A stretch of DNA of 54,710 nucleotides from a virus. Below the pieces are notes generated by a model, which did no database searches, was not told the origin of the DNA, and saw nothing but the letters and a program-made list of their open reading frames with translations. Below are positions 24,349 through 33,583 of this stretch, in pieces. Position 1 is the first letter of the stretch, and every line of letters begins with the position of its first letter. Location of the stretch: positions 1 through 54,710 of the IMG/VR virus record IMGVR_UViG_3300028908_000012; one strand, written 5' to 3'. The translations under genes were made by a program, and so were the position numbers.

Positions 24349-25656
24349 AAAATCAAAGAACTTTTTAGCGTTTTCATAAACGCTATCCGTGAAGCTCTTT
24401 TTAGCCTCCGTGAGAGTTTTATACATAGCTTCACTTACACCATTTTTAGCTAACAGGTAATCCACCTGTATAGCTTCTTTCCTATCCTTATTAGCCTGTC
24501 TCACCATGCTTTGAATGAAGACATCTCGTCTCCAATTAAAGCTGTATATAACAAGCTTTTTATATTGACTTAGATCAACTCCGAAGGCATTAGCTGTTAT
24601 TTGGAGTATTTTAGCTTTTTTATAATACCTACTTAGTAACTCTTTTTCCAATATAAAATTGTGCATTATAACCATATCAGGGCTATCAGGGTAATTCTGT
24701 AACAAATAGTTGAGCTTAGCACATTTAAAGAAAAATTTATATGTCTCCGGCTTGACATCCTCCCATATAAGACCAAGCTCATCAGCCTGTTTCTTTGTGG
24801 AAATAGATATAAACTTACCATTTATAGTAGGTATTTTATACTTCTTAGTAAATTTTAATGTTCCGCCCTCTATTTGCTGTATCTTTTGTTTTTCGTCCGC
24901 CGGACTAATCGCCTCTACGATTATATTATCGATAACCAACTCTCTATAATCCATCATGTTTTTAGAGAGTTCTTTCGTTATTTTTAGGTTCTCTATGTAG
25001 ATAGGGTTTACGACAGGCTCTACAAAACCTAAGTCCTTCCTATCTAATACAATGAGTTGAGGAGTTATCCACTGTTCCAACTCCGGACGGGTTTTATCGT
25101 AGCTCGGAATTGTATATCCGGCTTTGATATATTTCTTATCCGGTATCCCATAATAAGCGAAAAAGTCGTAAAAATCCCTAAACTCCTTGAACGGACTATA
25201 CTTAGTCAGTTGTAAAGGGTGGAATATTTGACTAAAACTCTTAGGGTGCGGAGTTGCCGATAACAGGATAAGAGGTTTATCATAGGTGATTGCTCTTACC
25301 TTTGTATAGGTCTTACCTGTATCGGGATACGCTGATATGTTCTTGTGTGCCTCGTCCACAATAACAATATCAGGGTTGGTATTCTTGACTTTGTGGATAC
25401 TCTCATAATTAATCAGCTCGACTTTTATAGAGAAATATCCTTCAAAGATATTCATTATCTCCTTCCACCCTTTAATAGCCTTTTTAAGGGTTATTATCAA
25501 TACACTGCCATTAGGGTAGTAGTAATTTGCCGCAAATAAAGCGGGAGCGGACTTACCTACCCTCTCTTTTGCTGCTAAATATGCCCACCCCTTATAATAG
25601 AGGTGTTGTACCGTACTCCAAAACAAAGGTACTTGATAATCATAAAGAGAGGGCAT
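24346..25656 (-). CDS. SF2 helicase, SNF2/DEAH-like
   Basis: 436 residues. Motif I AKERVGKSAPAL (about residues 29-40), motif II VDEAHKN, motif III LLSATPHP, and motif VI-like QSMVRQANKDRKEAIQVDYL at the C-terminus are visible. The N-terminus (LYDYQVPLFW) is the Q-like motif of SNF2-type translocases. Phage homologues are thought to remodel DNA during replication or recombination. Short for the family but has both RecA-like lobes. The start overlaps the C5 methyltransferase by 17 bases; last gene of its operon, ending inside promoter P24. Confidence 0.8.
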   Translation of the reverse strand: MPSLYDYQVPLFWSTVQHLYYKGWAYLAAKERVGKSAPALFAANYYYPNGSVLIITLKKAIKGWKEIMNIFEGYFSIKVELINYESIHKVKNTNPDIVIVDEAHKNISAYPDTGKTYTKVRAITYDKPLILLSATPHPKSFSQIFHPLQLTKYSPFKEFRDFYDFFAYYGIPDKKYIKAGYTIPSYDKTRPELEQWITPQLIVLDRKDLGFVEPVVNPIYIENLKITKELSKNMMDYRELVIDNIIVEAISPADEKQKIQQIEGGTLKFTKKYKIPTINGKFISISTKKQADELGLIWEDVKPETYKFFFKCAKLNYLLQNYPDSPDMVIMHNFILEKELLSRYYKKAKILQITANAFGVDLSQYKKLVIYSFNWRRDVFIQSMVRQANKDRKEAIQVDYLLAKNGVSEAMYKTLTEAKKSFTDSVYENAKKFFDF

Positions 25657-26638
25657 TTTCCACCTCTTTTAATAACATAGCTATTACAGGAGCGGTCATC
25701 GTATTACCTAACTGCTTATAGGCTTGTGCGTCGCTCACAGGAAACATAAAAGTATCGGGGAAACCTTGTAATCTTGCACACTCCCTAACAGATAATTTCC
25801 TTAGTTTAGTGTAATCACTCTCGTTAACAGGATACCACTGATCCTTCCCCGATGTAGTGATTAGTGTAGGGGCAATACCTCTGGTAGAATACACACGAGC
25901 TGATGTAGAGGTTTGTACACGATCCATTTTAACCCCTACTCGTATAAGTGTTCCCTGCCAATTAGCGTACTGTCGTGCAAGTTGACAGACCGCTATATCG
26001 GGGTCTATCGCTATTGTGCCGTCTCTTGCTTTAGGTACATGCTTCTCCCACGCTCTGCTTATGATTAAATCAGGATCGGGATTAGGCTCTAATATATCCT
26101 TCACCTTAAACTTTAGTGGGATAGGATCAGGAAACTTAAACCTATCTGCATGTACTTTGTTTATGAAGCCAATAATAAACACACGAGGCCTTGATTGCGG
26201 TACACCATAATCCTTAGAATTTAATACCTTATATTTAACATGATAACCTAATGTTTGAGTTAATATGTTAAATATTGTATCAAAGTCTTTACCCTTACGA
26301 GACGATAATAAACCCCTAACATTTTCCGCTATAAATGCAGGGGGTTGACTTTCTTGTATGATCCTCGCACCTTCATAAAACAGAGAACCTCTTAGACCTC
26401 TCAAACCTAATCTCTTACCTTGTATAGAGTAATCTTGACACGGAAAACCCCACACAAGACAATCATAAGCCCCTCTGTATTGGATAGCAGAGAAGTTCTT
26501 AACATCATGATACAAAGTAGTATCGTGGTTCTCTTTATAGGTTCTTCGTGCGTGTTTATCTATCTCACACCCGAACAGGCAATCGGGGTAAGATATTTCA
26601 GGCGCTCCGATACCTGAAAACAGCGTGGCTATTGTCAT
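25640..26638 (-). CDS. DNA (cytosine-5) methyltransferase
   Basis: 332 residues with the full motif set in order: TLFSGIGAPEIS (I, SAM binding), GFPCQDYS (IV, catalytic Cys), ENVRGLL (VI), QSRPRVF (VIII), RECARLQGFPD (IX) and QLGNTMTAPVIAML (X). The target recognition region lies between VIII and IX and its site cannot be read. No restriction partner is nearby, so it most likely protects phage DNA from host restriction. It touches the ligase gene (four-base overlap). Confidence 0.9.
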   Translation of the reverse strand: MTIATLFSGIGAPEISYPDCLFGCEIDKHARRTYKENHDTTLYHDVKNFSAIQYRGAYDCLVWGFPCQDYSIQGKRLGLRGLRGSLFYEGARIIQESQPPAFIAENVRGLLSSRKGKDFDTIFNILTQTLGYHVKYKVLNSKDYGVPQSRPRVFIIGFINKVHADRFKFPDPIPLKFKVKDILEPNPDPDLIISRAWEKHVPKARDGTIAIDPDIAVCQLARQYANWQGTLIRVGVKMDRVQTSTSARVYSTRGIAPTLITTSGKDQWYPVNESDYTKLRKLSVRECARLQGFPDTFMFPVSDAQAYKQLGNTMTAPVIAMLLKEVENALSL

Positions 26639-27936
26639 TTGTCGTGTCGGTGTAAGTCTATAAGACTCACAGATGGATTTGGCTTTATAAAATGTGGAAA
26701 TTGTAGGCTATAAGTGCCTGATGTGTTATATGTTATTTCCGCATAGCCTACTTCAAAGGTTTTACCTATGTAATCATCAAACGGTCTAGCTCTATCGCTA
26801 TCGTTCAAGCCGCTACCGACCCAAACTTGAATTAGCTTATCCCCTACTTTACCGGCTAAAAATAACGCTCCAATTTGATCGGGTTTTGTCTCATGAGGTC
26901 TATAAGAGACCACCATTAGATCAGCTGGATCGTTATGGTGCAAGTCTTTCATCTTGTACCATGTACCATCTTTCTTAAAAGTTAATTCCCCTGATAGAGG
27001 TTTTAACATTAACCCTTCATAACCGTTCTTTATTACCTTATTAAACAGACTCATCAACTCCTCTTCATTTTGCACTATTACATAAGGAGTCAGATACTCT
27101 TTATCTACAAATCTACCTAATATTTCCTTTCTCGCTTTATAATCCAAATCGGGAGTTTTTCTCTTGATTAGGTTCTCATACGGGTATATATCCCATAATG
27201 ATAATCTCATTTGGGAAGGTACTTCTAATTCCGATTTAGTGGCTAAAGCGGATGTCATACGCCTATTTACCTCTAACATATCGGCATGAGATTTTCCCTC
27301 ATTCCAAATGATTTCACCGTCCACTACTGCCCCTTCGGGGATGTTAATACCTTTTAGAAGACCTGTTGCCTTTAACCTTGAACCATTGTAAGTTCTAAAA
27401 TGTACAGTACCATTTTGCTTATATATAGCTACACGGTTGCCGTTCATTTTGAGTTCTGCATACAGAGGGTAGGTAAGTCCAATCCCCTTATACAACAGTC
27501 CTTTTTGCATATCCCAAACCTCTAAGAACGGCATATATTTAGCTGCTGTTTTAAGTCCTAAACCTACTCTAAGGTCTTTATGAATAGCAAAGAGAAGAGA
27601 TAAGTCTTTTGTTGTGTTAAGGTAATTACTTACCTTGTTCACGGCATCATCTCCGCTTATAGCTCTTGTTTTAAGACCTTCTAATAAGTTACAGGTTTCA
27701 GGCGTGGGCTTAAAGTCATAGCCATAGTCTAGGGGGTCTTGAAGCCACCTATCTAGGTCTGTTTTAGTCCACAATCCCCCTTTGGAGACATAAAAGCTAT
27801 CGTAAGGCTCTATAATAGCCTTCAATATACACTTCAAACTCTCATCTTGCTCCGCTTTTTGAGCTATCGCCTGTATTAAAGGCTCTCGCTCCTTTTTCCT
27901 CGTTAAGTTATATAACTCTTTTAATAAAATTTTCAT
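26635..27936 (-). CDS. ATP-dependent DNA ligase
   Basis: 433 residues from the ATG at 27936 (MKILLKELYN), chosen because ATAGGAGCG lies upstream and the longer frame overlaps the nuclease gene. Nucleotidyltransferase motif I is AELKMNGNR with Lys163 as the probable adenylated residue; EGLMLKP (motif IV) and WYKMKD (motif V) follow, then an OB-fold domain. It seals nicks during phage replication. Oddity: motif I has KMNG where most ligases have KxDG. The ~150-residue N-terminal domain is like those of larger viral ligases. Confidence 0.85.
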   Translation of the reverse strand: MKILLKELYNLTRKKEREPLIQAIAQKAEQDESLKCILKAIIEPYDSFYVSKGGLWTKTDLDRWLQDPLDYGYDFKPTPETCNLLEGLKTRAISGDDAVNKVSNYLNTTKDLSLLFAIHKDLRVGLGLKTAAKYMPFLEVWDMQKGLLYKGIGLTYPLYAELKMNGNRVAIYKQNGTVHFRTYNGSRLKATGLLKGINIPEGAVVDGEIIWNEGKSHADMLEVNRRMTSALATKSELEVPSQMRLSLWDIYPYENLIKRKTPDLDYKARKEILGRFVDKEYLTPYVIVQNEEELMSLFNKVIKNGYEGLMLKPLSGELTFKKDGTWYKMKDLHHNDPADLMVVSYRPHETKPDQIGALFLAGKVGDKLIQVWVGSGLNDSDRARPFDDYIGKTFEVGYAEITYNTSGTYSLQFPHFIKPNPSVSLIDLHRHDK

Positions 27937-27938
27937 TT

Positions 27939-28985
27939 TTATAACGCTCCTATTGCTCCGGTGTTTATGGGGCATCTATGCCACATATCACACCACTTCT
28001 CGTCGCACAAAAAGTCTCCTGTTCCTGCTGTTGGGAACACCGCCGAAATAGCATCGTATGTGCTTAATCCACCTTTTATATAATAGTCCGTAAGTTTAGT
28101 CAAGTTTAACAGTAGCTGAACTTTACTTACAGCTCTTTGATAATTGGGCTGTAACATCTCTTTTAAAAACAGAGGTTTATTTTCTGTTATATCGTAAACC
28201 TGTCCTGCTTTATTGACCTTCTCTTTGTAGGCTATCTTAGTGGCTTGGCGGTTCACTGCTAAAAGCCTGTTACCGGACAGTTTTAACCCTGCTCCTTGTG
28301 CCATCCAACCGTATATAGATTGTTGAACAGCATAGGTTTTTAACTTATCTTGTGTGTAAGACTTTACAAATTTATAGTCATCGACTACAACACCCCCATC
28401 TTGCGATGGAGTCAACCTGTCGATGCTGCCTGAGATAGCGTTAAAGACGGGGTGATTAGCTATATGAGCGGTAAATCTAGTCTCAGTAGCTATTGCCACC
28501 GGCTCAGACCCTATAAATTCGGGTAATTTATCAATAGCATACTCCAAGTCGTCAAATAGCCTTTGTTTGGAGTCGTAACGGCTATATGAGTCCTCGTTAT
28601 CCTTCCACATATCACTACCCCACTTTTCTCTATACTTCTGCTCAGTGTCCTGTATCTTTTTCTCTGCTATCTCCTTCAGTAAATGCCCATTATTGGGTAA
28701 ATGCTCCGACCCTGAGACCATTCGTAGCAAATCAAAGGCCTCCGCCGCTGCATGGAAGGCAGTACCTATTGTGTTAGCGGGTCTGCTTTTACTCTCATAT
28801 AAACCGTAAAATTGAGCTGCCCATTGGAACGGACAATGAGGATCAATGCTGGAAGGTCTTAAAACTTTCTTACCTTCAACTCTGTGTGCGACATTATTAT
28901 CGCCCTCTATCACGCTTTTTATCAACTCCTCTTTATTGTTGGGTAGAGGTGTTGATGTCATCTCGAAATGTGTGATTTGGAACAT
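27939..28985 (-). CDS. RecB/Cas4-like PD-(D/E)XK nuclease with Fe-S type cysteines
   Basis: 348 residues. Visible: GTAFHAAAEAF (His motif), SGSIDRL with the active-site Asp, VVDDYKFVKS (D..K), then QQSIYGWMAQ. One Cys near residue 51 (DPHCPFQW) and three at the C-terminus (FLCDEKWCDMWHRCP) make the four-cysteine clamp that binds an iron-sulphur cluster in AddB/Cas4-type exonucleases. Likely a 5'-3' exonuclease for recombination or replication. No cas genes are present. Preceded by promoter P29 and AAAGGAT. Confidence 0.75.
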   Translation of the reverse strand: MFQITHFEMTSTPLPNNKEELIKSVIEGDNNVAHRVEGKKVLRPSSIDPHCPFQWAAQFYGLYESKSRPANTIGTAFHAAAEAFDLLRMVSGSEHLPNNGHLLKEIAEKKIQDTEQKYREKWGSDMWKDNEDSYSRYDSKQRLFDDLEYAIDKLPEFIGSEPVAIATETRFTAHIANHPVFNAISGSIDRLTPSQDGGVVVDDYKFVKSYTQDKLKTYAVQQSIYGWMAQGAGLKLSGNRLLAVNRQATKIAYKEKVNKAGQVYDITENKPLFLKEMLQPNYQRAVSKVQLLLNLTKLTDYYIKGGLSTYDAISAVFPTAGTGDFLCDEKWCDMWHRCPINTGAIGAL

Positions 28986-29014
28986 TTTATATCCTTTATT
29001 TTAATAATATTTGT

Positions 29015-29047
29015 ATTATATATTAACTATGCTTAATCTATACTTAA
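29015..29047 (-). promoter_or_regulatory. Phased TTAAG promoter P29
   Basis: Read leftward: TTAAGTATAGA, TTAAGCATAGTTAATA, TATAAT. The -10 is at 29015-29020 and the TTAAG boxes at 29032-29036 and 29043-29047, with the same 11-base spacing as P24. It precedes the nuclease-ligase-methyltransferase-helicase operon and overlaps the end of the upstream methyltransferase gene. Confidence 0.65.
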
Positions 29048-29729
29048 CAGTAGCTATGTGCCTTAAATTATGATCACAACCATAAAAACCCCTTTTCTCC
29101 TTGACAGCGGCGACTGCTGTTGACCCCGATCCCATAAACGGGTCTAGGATTATATCTCCTTCTTTTGAGGAGTTTCTTATCAGCCTTCTTAACAGTTCAA
29201 CCGGCTTAGGAGTTGGATGGTTAAACTCCTTTTTATCTTTAGCATTAAGAGGACTTGTAAAGACTGTTCTAGCATCATCGTAGTTATCAGGTTTGCAATA
29301 ACCACCTTTTCTTACATATAGTATATATTCAGTATCAGAAAGATACTTATTACTATATGCGGGAACAGGGTTGGTTTTGATCCATTTAAGCAAATCGAAT
29401 TTACATTTCCTCTTTATAACAAACTCCGTGAATAGCTCAGGGAGTTGAAGCCGTGAACAGAATATATAAGCATTTACCCTATCTTGCACCTTTAAGAGTA
29501 AATTAGCAAAACGAGGTATATCAAAGGAGTCTGATAGCCCCTCTTCTTGTAGCTCGTCTTGTATAAGAGCTATTTTATGTCCTTGTGTTCCGCCTCCGCT
29601 CCCTTTCGCTACTATGTAGGGTGGGTCTGTTACTACCAAAGGTACTTTAATACCTCTATCTATAAGTACCTGCATAAACTCGTAAGCATCGCCCTGCCCA
29701 AATTTTACACTTTCAGTTCGTCCATACAT
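29016..29729 (-). CDS. DNA N4-cytosine or N6-adenine methyltransferase (beta-class order)
   Basis: 237 residues. Catalytic motif IV VVTDPPYIV is near the N-terminus and the SAM motif ILDPFMGSGSTAVAA near the C-terminus, the order of beta-class amino-methyltransferases. NHPTPKPVELLRRLI precedes the SAM motif, as usual. DPPY fits N6-adenine best, though N4-cytosine cannot be excluded. No restriction enzyme is adjacent. Directly behind the DNA polymerase gene (one-base gap). Confidence 0.9.
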   Translation of the reverse strand: MYGRTESVKFGQGDAYEFMQVLIDRGIKVPLVVTDPPYIVAKGSGGGTQGHKIALIQDELQEEGLSDSFDIPRFANLLLKVQDRVNAYIFCSRLQLPELFTEFVIKRKCKFDLLKWIKTNPVPAYSNKYLSDTEYILYVRKGGYCKPDNYDDARTVFTSPLNAKDKKEFNHPTPKPVELLRRLIRNSSKEGDIILDPFMGSGSTAVAAVKEKRGFYGCDHNLRHIATVKYRLSIVNI

Positions 29730-29730
29730 T

Positions 29731-31659
29731 TTAGTCCTTTATGTATATGATATTGGAGTCTGCTTCTTTCCATGTCGTGCCTACTCCTACCTCCACCGGC
29801 ATAGGTACATCTTGATAAGTAGGGGCAAAACTTATGACATAATTCCAAGCATCTTGGAGGTTTTTAGCAAACCTTGCTGCTAAGTCCTGCTCTTGATGAT
29901 GTGTGTAAGACTCTGGATATAAGAGGATGAACGAGTCATGTATCATTCCTCCTAAATAGGTATGGTTACTTAGTGTACCTGTGCTTCTTAATAACCATAA
30001 GGCTATCTTACTAACATCTCCTGCCGATCCTTGTATTGCATCGGCAATCAATTCCGATGGGCGAGATACGAATACCTCTCTCCCTAGTAATGTATATAAC
30101 TGTCCTTTAGCTCTGCCACCTTTACACTGCTTTTGGCACTGCACTTGGAGGGCATTTATACCCTTATAGGTATCTAAATAACCCTTCTTAAACTGTTTTA
30201 TTGTGGATCGGGATAAGAATACATGATCTTCACCCTCCCACTTTATACCTCCTTTAGCTAAAAGAGTTTGGTAAAAAGTACCTACTCCCATAAGGTAGCC
30301 GAGTCCAAAGTTTATATTCTTAGCTACTGTCCTATCTGATAATCCTAGTCTATCTTTTGTAAGTTGATGGAGATCATCACCATTTTTGTAAATTCTATAC
30401 ATCTCTGCGTCCTGAGCATATACGCACATAGTACGCAATTCCACTTGACTGTAATCAGATACCATTAGCTTAAAACCCTTTGGGGCTTTGAAGTACTTTT
30501 TAAGGCTTCGAGGTGCTTGTTGAAGGTTTACCCTCTCATCATCTCCGGAAGCCGCTGTACGCCCCGAAACTGTGGATATAGCATAGTAGGCGTTGATAAG
30601 CTTACCTGCTTGTCTTATCTTTTTAAATTTATCTATAAACTCCCTCTCTTTACCTGCTGCCATTTGGTTGAGGATAAATTGTGCTTTTGATCTCTGGGAG
30701 ACGCAATTACTACATTGACAATGCTGAGAGTATTTGATGGTTAAGTCCATATTTTCCATCTCTTTAGCTTTAGCATTGAACTCCGCTTTATACTCTTTAT
30801 CCCCTAACTCATATAGTCCTCTTGCAAACGCATCGGGGTATATAATACAATCCGACCCTAAAGGGTGCTTACCGTATGCCATTTGATTTAAAACATACTT
30901 ATCACATCGATAAGTAGCTTTTGTTCCTGTTGTATTTAGTATCTTAGGTAGATTAAAATAAGTACACTTTTGTTGTGAGCTGTTTATATTTATAGGTAGC
31001 TCTTTTATCTTCTTATCACTCTCTTCTATCGCCTTTTCATAGTCGAAATCCATTCCGGTAGTACCCATCAAGGTTTTCATTGCCTCTATATCGGTTTGGT
31101 ACACTCTATGATGTCGGGAGTCCATCAAACCATTAAGTTTCTCTATTATCGGAGGTAATACAAGTGTATCTAAGGCAGCATAACGGAGATGCTTATCTGT
31201 TATATTATCTTTACTCCAATCTGTTTTTTGCATCTCCTTCTTGTCTATACCATGAGCGTGATAGACATCATAACCTAATGCCCACTCTGCGAGTGTGTCT
31301 AATGTAAAACTCTTTAACTGTTGTCTGAGTGCCACCCTTCCCATTTGGGTAACATCATGATACTGCAAATTAGAGGGGATAGTACCTCCGTGTTTTTGGA
31401 GGGTATAAAGATCGTAATGGAGCGATGCCCCTATCACTATCTTATTATTTATAATATTTTGCACTATCTCCGCTAAATCTTTATGTCCGCCTATAAATAT
31501 ATAACAAGTATGAAGGTCTAGTTCTGTCGTAAGTTGCACTAAACCGAACTTACCATAGGTTTTCTTTGGCTTATTTTCTAAATTAGGTAGTGTTTCCGTA
31601 TCTAAATATGCAAACTTAAAGTCCTTATTGAATATAGAAAAATCATTTAGTTTATACAT
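29731..31659 (-). CDS. Family A DNA polymerase with 3'-5' exonuclease
   Basis: 642 residues. Exonuclease motifs: AYLDTETLP (about residues 18-26), SLHYDLYTLQ and YAALDTLVLP. Polymerase motif A VSDYSQVELRT, motif B RTVAKNINFGLGYLMG, motif C MIHDSFIL. Motif B normally ends Y-G; here it is Y-L. A CxCxxC stretch (HCQCSNCVSQ) lies just before the polymerase domain and is unusual. It is the replicative polymerase, probably working with the clamp homologue at 39493 and the primase-helicase at 33642. Confidence 0.9.
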   Translation of the reverse strand: MYKLNDFSIFNKDFKFAYLDTETLPNLENKPKKTYGKFGLVQLTTELDLHTCYIFIGGHKDLAEIVQNIINNKIVIGASLHYDLYTLQKHGGTIPSNLQYHDVTQMGRVALRQQLKSFTLDTLAEWALGYDVYHAHGIDKKEMQKTDWSKDNITDKHLRYAALDTLVLPPIIEKLNGLMDSRHHRVYQTDIEAMKTLMGTTGMDFDYEKAIEESDKKIKELPININSSQQKCTYFNLPKILNTTGTKATYRCDKYVLNQMAYGKHPLGSDCIIYPDAFARGLYELGDKEYKAEFNAKAKEMENMDLTIKYSQHCQCSNCVSQRSKAQFILNQMAAGKEREFIDKFKKIRQAGKLINAYYAISTVSGRTAASGDDERVNLQQAPRSLKKYFKAPKGFKLMVSDYSQVELRTMCVYAQDAEMYRIYKNGDDLHQLTKDRLGLSDRTVAKNINFGLGYLMGVGTFYQTLLAKGGIKWEGEDHVFLSRSTIKQFKKGYLDTYKGINALQVQCQKQCKGGRAKGQLYTLLGREVFVSRPSELIADAIQGSAGDVSKIALWLLRSTGTLSNHTYLGGMIHDSFILLYPESYTHHQEQDLAARFAKNLQDAWNYVISFAPTYQDVPMPVEVGVGTTWKEADSNIIYIKD

Positions 31660-31684
31660 ATATGTCCTTTATAATAAATTTAAT

Positions 31685-31702
31685 CGTCCGCCCCAATGGA
31701 CG
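31685..31702. other. Short stem-loop before the DNA polymerase gene
   Basis: CGTCC at 31685-31689 pairs with GGACG at 31698-31702 around an 8-base loop, in the 75-base gap between the 253-residue gene and the polymerase start. AT-rich sequence follows on the minus strand. It may be an attenuator or an RNA processing site. Confidence 0.35.
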
Positions 31703-31734
31703 GACTGTTAAACTTAAAATGGTATATCTTGCTG

Positions 31735-32496
31735 TTACTGTAATCGTTCTACTATTTCTTTAGCTACCTCTTTAGCGATACGATCGATTTCTACCTTAAT
31801 TTTTGGGTCTATACCCTCTATTTCTTCATGTGCCGGTTGTGATACTGCCTCTTTTATCTCTTTGCCTGTTATACCTATATACAGGTCTCTAAAGGTACTT
31901 ATACCTCCTAACTCCGGATTTTTTCTTAGCATTTCCACTAAAAAGATAGCAAGGTTCTTTTTAGTTATTCTCTTATTTGTTATATTCGCTAATTTTTCCT
32001 TGTATTTATCCTCTTCTCTATCATGGCTAACAGGTATAACCTGCTCTTCCTCTGTCGGTGGCGGCGGTGGGTTAAATGATTGTGGTTCATTTACCTCTTC
32101 CTCCTCTGTTATCGTCGTTGATGTATTGGTGTATATATTAGTGTCTATATTCATAGGAACACTTGTTACCAATGTAGGAGGTGCAAACATCTTAGCTAAC
32201 TCCTCTTCCGACATTGGAGAATTTGGTATTACTCTTTCCTGTCTTTCTACTGCTTCTTGTCCTGTTGGAAACTTTTGCTCCTCTTCTGATGGTAGAGGTA
32301 TAAACTCCTCTTCCTCTTTTGAGGGTTTCGGTTGTACATGAGGAGCATTGTCAAAAATCTTTAACTCAGGTGGTGGAGGTGGCGGAGGAGCTGCCTCTTC
32401 CACCTGTGGTAGATTACCACCTGTGCTTACTGTCGGCTCGTTTGTTTGCTCAGGAGTTGCCGTTATTCCTGAATTGAACCATCCATAATCCGCCAT
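31735..32496 (-). CDS. Proline-rich, largely disordered protein
   Basis: 253 residues. The first ~160 residues are low complexity: proline runs (AAPPPPPPPELK; SFNPPPPPTEEEQ) mixed with Glu and Thr, clearly disordered. A compact helical C-terminal domain follows (ITKKNLAIFLVEMLRKNPELG...FRDLYIGITGKEIKEA). Translated together with the upstream Gln/Gly/Tyr-rich protein (one-base overlap) and before the polymerase, so a replication accessory or scaffold role is plausible. No family recognised. Confidence 0.6.
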   Translation of the reverse strand: MADYGWFNSGITATPEQTNEPTVSTGGNLPQVEEAAPPPPPPPELKIFDNAPHVQPKPSKEEEEFIPLPSEEEQKFPTGQEAVERQERVIPNSPMSEEELAKMFAPPTLVTSVPMNIDTNIYTNTSTTITEEEEVNEPQSFNPPPPPTEEEQVIPVSHDREEDKYKEKLANITNKRITKKNLAIFLVEMLRKNPELGGISTFRDLYIGITGKEIKEAVSQPAHEEIEGIDPKIKVEIDRIAKEVAKEIVERLQ

Positions 32497-33461
32497 TACT
32501 GTCCTCCTGTCGGAAATGGAGGCATATTGCCCATTGGTGGATTTCCTGCTGGAGGTGTACCCATTGGAGGCATATTGCCCATTGGTGGATTTCCTGCTGG
32601 AGGTGTACCCATTGGAGGCATATTGCCCATTGGTGGATTTCCTGCTGGAGGTTGATTACCTGCTGGTTGATTAGCCATCGGCATACCTACTTGTTGAGGT
32701 TGCTGCGGCTGTTGGATACCTACTCCCGTGTCATGATCACAAATCTTATTCGTCGGGATGTACCCAACGATAGGAGTCATAGGAGTTCCCTCCCTGTTCC
32801 CGCAATACAACTTAGGTTTTTTCAATGCACTAAAATCTGTGTAATTACCTGTAATTTTGGCTATCATCTGACATCTTAAAGCGTCATCGAATGATGCTTT
32901 ACTTACCTCCACCAAATGATATTTTAATGGCTTACCATCTTTGGGGTTGATTTCCCCTTTTGACATAACCTTGTTTACCATGATTACATCGTAAGGGTTG
33001 ATTATGTTACTATCCCATTTACTCGAAACAGTGGTAGGGGCATCCAATATACCTTTTTCAAGGCTGGATAACAACTCTTCAGGAGATGTAGCATGAGCGT
33101 TAAACCCATAGCCGGATAGTGCGTAAAATTCTCCATTTTGACCATGTAACTTCACTACCTCTAGCGGAATAAAACCTTGATAAAATCCAATCGTTGAAGG
33201 TACTCTGCCCCAACTTCCCCAATCACAACCGGGATAGTTGGCTTTCGGAAAGAAAGTGCCTCTATCTCCTTCTAAACTCTGAGGTTGACCGCCGAGCGGC
33301 TGACTGAAATTTGGTACATCAGGCATCGGGTTTTGCGTATTTACTACGCCACCGTATCCCTGTTGTGGGTATCCCTGTTGTGGGTATCCCTGTTGAGGGT
33401 AGCCTTGTTGTTGCTGAGGGTATCCCTGTTGAGGGTATCCCTGTGGTTGTTGTGTAAGCAT
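32496..33461 (-). CDS. Protein with low-complexity GYPQQ and GNPPM repeats
   Basis: 321 residues in three parts: an N-terminal tract with six or seven YPQQ(G) repeats, a folded middle (about residues 60-225, with W, F and G rich strands such as CDWGSWGRVPSTIGFYQGFIPLEV), and a C-terminal tract of 16-residue Pro/Met/Gly repeats. Such tracts are typical of proteins that self-associate or form condensates. As first gene of the operon with the DNA polymerase it might be a single-stranded-DNA binding or replication-compartment protein, but the middle domain is not recognised. Confidence 0.6.
   Translation of the reverse strand: MLTQQPQGYPQQGYPQQQQGYPQQGYPQQGYPQQGYGGVVNTQNPMPDVPNFSQPLGGQPQSLEGDRGTFFPKANYPGCDWGSWGRVPSTIGFYQGFIPLEVVKLHGQNGEFYALSGYGFNAHATSPEELLSSLEKGILDAPTTVSSKWDSNIINPYDVIMVNKVMSKGEINPKDGKPLKYHLVEVSKASFDDALRCQMIAKITGNYTDFSALKKPKLYCGNREGTPMTPIVGYIPTNKICDHDTGVGIQQPQQPQQVGMPMANQPAGNQPPAGNPPMGNMPPMGTPPAGNPPMGNMPPMGTPPAGNPPMGNMPPFPTGGQ
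32518..32651. repeat. 48-bp tandem repeat inside the low-complexity gene
   Basis: Two identical 48-bp units (32518-32565 and 32566-32613) and a partial third (to ~32651) encode the 16-residue Pro/Met/Gly repeats. The lack of even silent differences points to recent expansion, or homogenisation, by slippage. Confidence 0.8.
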
Positions 33462-33514
33462 CTCTCTGCTCCTTATATTATTTATTTTCGCCTCTTTCTG
33501 AAACGATATACGAA

Positions 33515-33556
33515 ATTATATAGTAACTATGCTTAAATATACCTTAAATATAGTTA
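33515..33556 (-). promoter_or_regulatory. Phased TTAAG promoter P33 with dyad
   Basis: Read leftward: TTTAAGGTATA, TTTAAGCATAGTTACTA, TATAAT. The -10 is at 33515-33520 and the TTAAG boxes at 33532-33536 and 33543-33547. A dyad TAACTATGCTTAA...TTAAATATAGTTA overlaps the upstream part. Same design and spacing as P24 and P29. Drives the disordered-protein, polymerase and methyltransferase operon. Confidence 0.7.
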
Positions 33557-33583
33557 TGTTGTTAAAGTTTTTAATGAGTATGG

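Noticed and set aside
31862-32341. 159-codon open frame on the plus strand
   Set aside because: Antisense shadow of the proline-rich gene, created by its compositional bias.
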